Shown here: positions 59,905-64,000 of the stretch, piece after piece | Numbering within the stretch: the first letter of the stretch is position 1 | Layout of the letters: every line of letters starts with the position of its first letter | DNA from: JBMNGO01 sp050949885 | GTDB taxonomy: Bacteria > Bacillota > Syntrophomonadia > Syntrophomonadales > Syntrophomonadaceae | Direction: 5' to 3' | Assembly: GCA_050949885.1 (NCBI GenBank) | Contig: JBMNGO010000007.1 | Location: forward strand, 62,001-126,000 | DNA length: 64,000 nucleotides | Position numbers and translations under genes: made by a program | Notes under the pieces: model-generated | Told to the model about the DNA's origin: nothing | Seen by the model: only the letters and a program-made list of their open reading frames with translations | The model's database searches: none

Positions 59905-61653
59905 ATGAGGAAAACCAAAATAATATGCACCATAGGGCCAGCCAGCGAACAAGTGGAAATTCTGAAAAAAATGATAGCCGCGGGCATGAATGTAGCCCGT
60001 TTAAACTTCTCCCATGGAACCCATGATGAACATAAGCAACGGATAGAAAACGTGCGCCAGGCAGCCAAAGAAACCGGCCAGCCCATAGCCATCATGCTGG
60101 ATACCAAAGGCCCCGAAATTAGGACCGGAACCCTAAAAAATAAGAAAATAAATCTAAAAGCCGGTCAGCAGTTTATTCTCACCAGCCGTAATGTTGCCGG
60201 TGATGAAAAGGAAGTGGAGATCAGTTATAAACAAATGCCCCGGGAGGTGGAAAAAGGGACTATCATCCTTCTGGCTGATGGACTAATCAGTTTGCAGGTA
60301 GAAGATACTACAGAAACGGACATAATCTGCCGGGTAGTTAATCCAGGCGAATTAGGAGAAAAAAAAGGTATCAACGTGCCCGGAGTGAGAATAAACCTGC
60401 CCTTCCTCAGTGACAAAGACCGTGAAGATATTCAGTTTGGGATTGAAAATGGAGTAGATTTTATTGCTGCCTCTTTTGTGCGCTCCTCTGAGGATGTATT
60501 GGAAATCAGGCGAATTCTGGAAAAGCAAGGTGCTGATATAGATATAATCGCCAAAATCGAAAGCCAGCAGGGTGTGGAAAACCTGGAGGCTATTATAAAA
60601 GTCACAGAAGGAATAATGGTGGCCAGAGGCGATCTGGGAGTTGAAATCCCGGCCGAAGAGGTCCCTCTGGTGCAGAAAAGTATTGTGGAGAAATGCAGCC
60701 TTAATGGCAAAATAGTTATAATTGCTACCCAGATGCTGGATTCCATGATAAAGAATCCCCGCCCCACCCGGGCAGAAGTCTCAGATGTAGCTAATGCCAT
60801 TTTTGAGGGGGCAGATGCCATTATGCTTTCCGGTGAGACTGCTGCCGGTCAGTATCCGGTGGAAGTTGTGGAAACCATGGCTCGTATTGCCAAAAAAGCT
60901 GAGGAAGCCTATCCTTACCAGGAAGTCCTCCGACAAAGGCGCTTCCAGGGTAGACTGTCGGTTACTGATGCTATCAGCTTTGCTACCTGTGCTACAGCTA
61001 TGAACCTGGGGGCTGCAGCCATCATTCCGGTTACCAATTCCGGGCAAACCGCCAAGATGGTAGCCAAATACCGGCCCCGGGCTAATATAGTGGCCGCCAC
61101 CCAGGAAGAAAAAATCCTGCGCAAGCTGGTGCTGGTGTGGGGAGTAAATCCGGTCCTGATAAATACTGCAACATCAACTGATGACTTGTTTAATTTCGCC
61201 ATAAATGGTGCGCTAAAGGCCAACCTGATAAAAAACGGCGATATGGTAGTTCTAACTGCAGGCTTTCCTACCGGTTTTTCCGGGGGGACCAATTTGCTAA
61301 AAGTCCATACCATTGGTGAAATTTTAGTAGAAGGAATGGGAATTGGTTCCCAATCAGTAAGCGGTCCGGTGGTAGTTGTGATAAACCGCAAAGATCTCTC
61401 CAAAATTAAGGCCGGTGACATAGTAGTAACCCACCGAGCCAGCAGCGAACTAGCCGATTATCTTGACAAAATTGCCGCCTTGGTAGCAGAAGAGGGAGGT
61501 CTAACATCAGATGCGGCTATCATAGGACTTAACTCCAACATTCCCGTAATTGTGGGAGCACGCAATGCGGTGCAGGTTTTGCAGGAGGGAATGACGGTTA
61601 CCGTTGATACCCCGCGGGGAAAAATTTACAAAGGAATAGCTCAGGTTGTGTAG
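59905..61653 (+). CDS. pyk: Pyruvate kinase with C-terminal PEP-utilising domain
   Basis: A 582-residue pyruvate kinase of the long Bacillus type. The N-terminal TKIICTIGPASEQ, the active site IIAKIESQQGVENLEAII and MVARGDLGVEIPAEEVP, and the C-terminal ISFATCATAMNLGAAAIIPV are clear. An extra domain of about 100 residues follows (SGPVVVVINRKDLSKIKAGDIVVTHRA, in part), the phosphohistidine-like domain of PEP-utilising enzymes. It converts PEP and ADP to pyruvate and ATP. Expressed with pfkA. GAGGTGA precedes the ATG. Confidence 0.96.
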   Translation: MRKTKIICTIGPASEQVEILKKMIAAGMNVARLNFSHGTHDEHKQRIENVRQAAKETGQPIAIMLDTKGPEIRTGTLKNKKINLKAGQQFILTSRNVAGDEKEVEISYKQMPREVEKGTIILLADGLISLQVEDTTETDIICRVVNPGELGEKKGINVPGVRINLPFLSDKDREDIQFGIENGVDFIAASFVRSSEDVLEIRRILEKQGADIDIIAKIESQQGVENLEAIIKVTEGIMVARGDLGVEIPAEEVPLVQKSIVEKCSLNGKIVIIATQMLDSMIKNPRPTRAEVSDVANAIFEGADAIMLSGETAAGQYPVEVVETMARIAKKAEEAYPYQEVLRQRRFQGRLSVTDAISFATCATAMNLGAAAIIPVTNSGQTAKMVAKYRPRANIVAATQEEKILRKLVLVWGVNPVLINTATSTDDLFNFAINGALKANLIKNGDMVVLTAGFPTGFSGGTNLLKVHTIGEILVEGMGIGSQSVSGPVVVVINRKDLSKIKAGDIVVTHRASSELADYLDKIAALVAEEGGLTSDAAIIGLNSNIPVIVGARNAVQVLQEGMTVTVDTPRGKIYKGIAQVV

Positions 61654-61784
61654 AAACCTGTCGATTATTCCAATAAAGTATCGAAGCTTAGGAGACCCCA
61701 AAATAAAGGAAAATCACAGCAGCATGTAGAAAAAATGAAATAGTTCATTTAATAACAAGCAAAATAAAGGGGAGGTAATAAGTG

Positions 61785-62624
61785 ATGAAAATTATGGTAC
61801 TGGGAGCAGGTACTATGGGGGCAGGCATAGTGCAAACAGCTGCACAGGCCGGGTTCGAAGTTATTGTAAGAGACATTAAACAGGAATTCGTTGACAAGGG
61901 TATCCAGGGCATCGCCAAGAATCTCGAAAAGAGTGTAGCTAAAGGCAAAATGGCAGCCGAAGACAAAGATGCTATTATGGGAAGAATTTCAGGGACAGTT
62001 GATATGGCGGTTGCCAAAGATGTTGACCTGGTTATCGAAGCTGCCATTGAAAATATGGAAATTAAAAAAACCATCTTTAAAGAACTGGATGAAATTTGCA
62101 AACCAGAATGTATCTTAGCTTCTAATACTTCAGCCCTCAGCATAACCGAAATAGGGGCGGCTACCGGCCGTGCCGACAAAGTTATCGGAATGCATTTCTT
62201 CAACCCAGTTCCTGCCATGAAACTGGTGGAGATTATAAAGGGCGCATCAACCAGTCAGGAAACCTTTGACAAGGTAAAGGCAATAAGCGAGCAAATGGGC
62301 AAATCACCGGTACAAATCAACGAAGCTCCTGGCTTTGTAGTAAACCGGCTATTAATACCCATGCTCAATGAAGCTATGTATGCAGTAATGGAAGGCGTAG
62401 CCAATGCCGAAGATGTGGACACCTCCATGAAGTTTGGTGCCGGACATCCCATGGGGCCCTTGGCTTTAGCGGATATGATCGGGCTTGATATCTGCTTGGC
62501 CATTATGCAGACTCTTCATCGGGAATTCGGCGATGACAAATATCGTCCCTGCCCGCTGTTAGCTAAAATGGTTCGTGCCAACAAGCTGGGCCGCAAGACC
62601 GGCGAAGGCTTCTTCAAATATTAA
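61785..62624 (+). CDS. hbd: 3-hydroxybutyryl-CoA dehydrogenase
   Basis: A 279-residue NAD-dependent 3-hydroxyacyl-CoA dehydrogenase from the ATG at 61785 (GGGGAGG nine bases upstream). The cofactor loop is VLGAGTMGAGIVQTAAQAG, DVDLVIEAAIENM follows, the catalytic region is IGMHFFNPVPAMKLVEII, and ends GRKTGEGFFKY. It catalyses the reversible 3-hydroxybutyryl-CoA/acetoacetyl-CoA step of butyrate beta-oxidation, consistent with a syntrophic butyrate oxidiser. No thiolase or crotonase gene follows, so it stands alone here. Confidence 0.95.
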   Translation: MKIMVLGAGTMGAGIVQTAAQAGFEVIVRDIKQEFVDKGIQGIAKNLEKSVAKGKMAAEDKDAIMGRISGTVDMAVAKDVDLVIEAAIENMEIKKTIFKELDEICKPECILASNTSALSITEIGAATGRADKVIGMHFFNPVPAMKLVEIIKGASTSQETFDKVKAISEQMGKSPVQINEAPGFVVNRLLIPMLNEAMYAVMEGVANAEDVDTSMKFGAGHPMGPLALADMIGLDICLAIMQTLHREFGDDKYRPCPLLAKMVRANKLGRKTGEGFFKY

Positions 62625-62635
62625 AAATAAAAATA

Positions 62636-62662
62636 AAGGGGCAGCAGAACATGCTGCCCCTT
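62636..62662 (+). terminator. Bidirectional terminator between hbd and molbindin
   Basis: AAGGGGCAGCA (62636-62646) and TGCTGCCCCTT (62652-62662) around GAACA; convergent genes on both sides. Confidence 0.75.
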
Positions 62663-62670
62663 AACATTTC

Positions 62671-62904
62671 TTACACCCCATAATCCCTTTCTTCTTTGGA
62701 ATCCTTGATAATAGTCACATCAGTTGAATTAAATAGAGCAAAAACTTCATTGCCTTCAGCCAGGTTCATAGCTTCGGCAGCTGCATTGGTTACTGTAGCG
62801 GTAACGGGGCGATCGCCGATATCAATAATTACTTCGGTAATATCATGCCCTGGTTTTATTTTCATAATCTTTCCCACCAGTTTATTAGGATCACTGATTC
62901 TCAT
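62671..62904 (-). CDS. Molybdenum-pterin/oxyanion-binding protein (molbindin, Mop/TOBE domain)
   Basis: A 77-residue single Mop domain: the ATG at 62904 follows AAAGGAGG ten bases away on the minus strand. NKLVGKIMKIKPGHDITEVIIDI and VTATVTNAAAEAMNLAEGNEVFALF are characteristic (each in part). These small proteins form hexamers that bind molybdate or tungstate. It stores or buffers the oxyanion for FdhA and AOR (inference). The longer upstream frame has no ribosome site. Confidence 0.88.
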   Translation of the reverse strand: MRISDPNKLVGKIMKIKPGHDITEVIIDIGDRPVTATVTNAAAEAMNLAEGNEVFALFNSTDVTIIKDSKEERDYGV

Positions 62905-63161
62905 TCTTAGCCAACCTCCTTTACATATATTTTGCGCAGATATATAAAAGTTTATTTGCAAGGGGATGGCGTTAGGCGTTATTACCAGGCTGATGTAATC
63001 ATGCCAATGAAAACGGCTTTTTTACATGTATCGGCTGTGGTCACTATTTGATGCAATTGTACAGGTTTAGGCTTATTTGGATCATAATGAATAAACTACC
63101 TTCTATCTGGCAAACTATTCTAAACCAGCCTAATAAAGAAGGGGACTAAGGAGACAACTTT

Positions 63162-64000
63162 ATGCGCTATTTAAGCACCAGGAATCAGGCAACTGATATG
63201 ACGCTGACGCCCAACAAAATCCTTTCTCAATCATTGTCTGCGGATTTGCAGCAGAACATAAGTAACCTGAACATTTTGCTGGATAAATGTTCGGACGCAA
63301 TAATGAGGCCTTTTGCTTTTGGCAGTAAAAAAACCACCAAATGCCTTTTGCTTTATTTTGACGGCTTGGCCGATAAAGCGCAAATCGAAGATCATATACT
63401 AAAAAACCTCCTGATGGAACTCAACATGTTAAATGAAGACTCTCTTACCCAAGAGGGATCTCTCCTTGATTTTATTAAGGAACGAGTATTGAGCTTGTCA
63501 AGTATAAAAGTAGTGGCCTCCTTTGAGGAGCTATCTCATTCCATGAATTCCGGCGATGCCATAATAATGATTGACGGATACAAGCAGGCCCTGGCAGCTG
63601 GAACCCGCTTCTGGAAAACCCGCGCCATTGAAAGCCCCAATAACGAAAGCACTATTCAGGGGCCCAAGGAAGGTTTCACTGAAACCCTGCGTGTAAATAC
63701 CGCCCTGTTAAGGCGCAGGCTCAGATCTGCCCAGCTGAAAATGGAAACCACCATTTTGGGTAGAATTAGCAAAACTGATGTTGTCATAATCTATCTGGAA
63801 GGGATTGCTCCTCCCGAAGTATTAGCCCAGGTTAAAGATCGCCTGAATGCCATTGATATTGACAGCATACTGGATACGGGTTATCTGGAAGAGTATCTGT
63901 TCCAACCCAGGTTTAGTATCTTTTCCCAGGTCCAATATACAGAAAAACCGGACAGGGTCTGTGGTATGCTCCTGGAAGGGAAAGTTTGTATTATGGTAGA
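63162..64000 (+). CDS. GerA-family spore germination protein (5' part)
   Basis: The frame is open from the ATG at 63162 (CTAAGGAG upstream) to the window end, giving 279 residues of an incomplete product. MIDGYKQALAAGTRFWKTRAIESP is followed by the family signature GPKEGFTETLRVNTALLRRRLRS (in part). GRISKTDVVIIYLEGIAPPEVLAQV is also typical. The N-terminal soluble domain of the A subunit of germinant receptors is represented; membrane helices should follow beyond the edge. It marks the organism as a spore former. Confidence 0.92.
   Translation, partial: MRYLSTRNQATDMTLTPNKILSQSLSADLQQNISNLNILLDKCSDAIMRPFAFGSKKTTKCLLLYFDGLADKAQIEDHILKNLLMELNMLNEDSLTQEGSLLDFIKERVLSLSSIKVVASFEELSHSMNSGDAIIMIDGYKQALAAGTRFWKTRAIESPNNESTIQGPKEGFTETLRVNTALLRRRLRSAQLKMETTILGRISKTDVVIIYLEGIAPPEVLAQVKDRLNAIDIDSILDTGYLEEYLFQPRFSIFSQVQYTEKPDRVCGMLLEGKVCIMV

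Noticed and set aside
1..64000. CRISPR arrays, prophage or intact insertion sequences
   Set aside because: No regularly spaced repeats, no transposase, integrase or phage structural genes are seen anywhere in the window.

Overview
The window looks like chromosomal DNA of an anaerobic, spore-forming Firmicute, most like a syntrophic fatty-acid oxidiser of the Syntrophomonadaceae type. The evidence is Shine-Dalgarno sites of the AGGAGG kind with frequent GTG/TTG starts, a GerA-type germinant receptor gene at the right edge, SLH-anchored surface proteins, acyl-CoA dehydrogenase and 3-hydroxybutyryl-CoA dehydrogenase genes, a selenocysteine NAD-linked formate dehydrogenase with a formate channel, a tungsten-type aldehyde:ferredoxin oxidoreductase and several organic-acid transporters. 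The species assignment is inference.

Layout. 1-6.6 kb: a frameshifted acyl-CoA dehydrogenase, an IclR regulator, an MBL hydrolase, a second acyl-CoA dehydrogenase remnant, a nitroreductase and a LUD-domain protein. 6.6-13.5 kb: a B12 region with cobO on the minus strand and, divergently, a cobalamin riboswitch with a terminator and a tiny leader ORF. The riboswitch precedes four exported proteins that together contain the two domain types of animal transcobalamin/intrinsic factor (alpha/alpha barrel and DUF4430 beta domain), two of them with SLH anchors. 13.5-18.3 kb: peptidoglycan-binding repeats, a class A PBP, a 37-residue membrane miniprotein and the PPDK regulatory protein. 18.6-24.6 kb: formate channel, NuoE-like, NuoF-like and Sec-FdhA, then a Moco-type riboswitch with terminators and tRNA-Pro(CGG). 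24.9-29.1 kb: metallophosphoesterase, acetyltransferase and a NitT/TauT-type ABC transporter.

29.1-44 kb: a CaiB pseudogene, then a sigma-54 promoter in front of a probable catabolic operon: MoaD-like protein, AOR, ThDP enzyme, two SDRs (one lacking its catalytic Tyr/Lys), a zinc-type dehydrogenase and a complete tripartite tricarboxylate transporter. A terminator, a probable group II intron remnant, an MFS carrier, a sigma-54 activator and a MoeB/ThiF-like enzyme follow. The activator is the obvious candidate regulator of the sigma-54 promoter, and the ThiF protein is a candidate activator of the MoaD-like carrier. 44-47.4 kb: a TRAP dicarboxylate-type transporter behind a long leader ending in a terminator.

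47.8-64 kb: a Gate-domain membrane pair, a LexA-box-controlled 35-residue membrane protein, TauE/SafE and rhomboid proteins, a GGDEF/HD-GYP protein with an unknown coiled-coil partner, then housekeeping genes: AhpD-like, HAD, YbaK, dnaE, mtrB (TRAP), pfkA, pyk, hbd, a molbindin and the 5' part of a gerA-type gene. Mo/W chemistry is a recurring theme (FdhA, AOR, MoaD/ThiF, Moco riboswitch, molbindin).

The most interesting items are the split transcobalamin-like B12 operon, the SOS-controlled miniprotein, the SDR pair with a pseudoenzyme in the sigma-54 operon, and the apparently orphan Moco riboswitch. All calls come from reading the sequence; no database search or computation was run.
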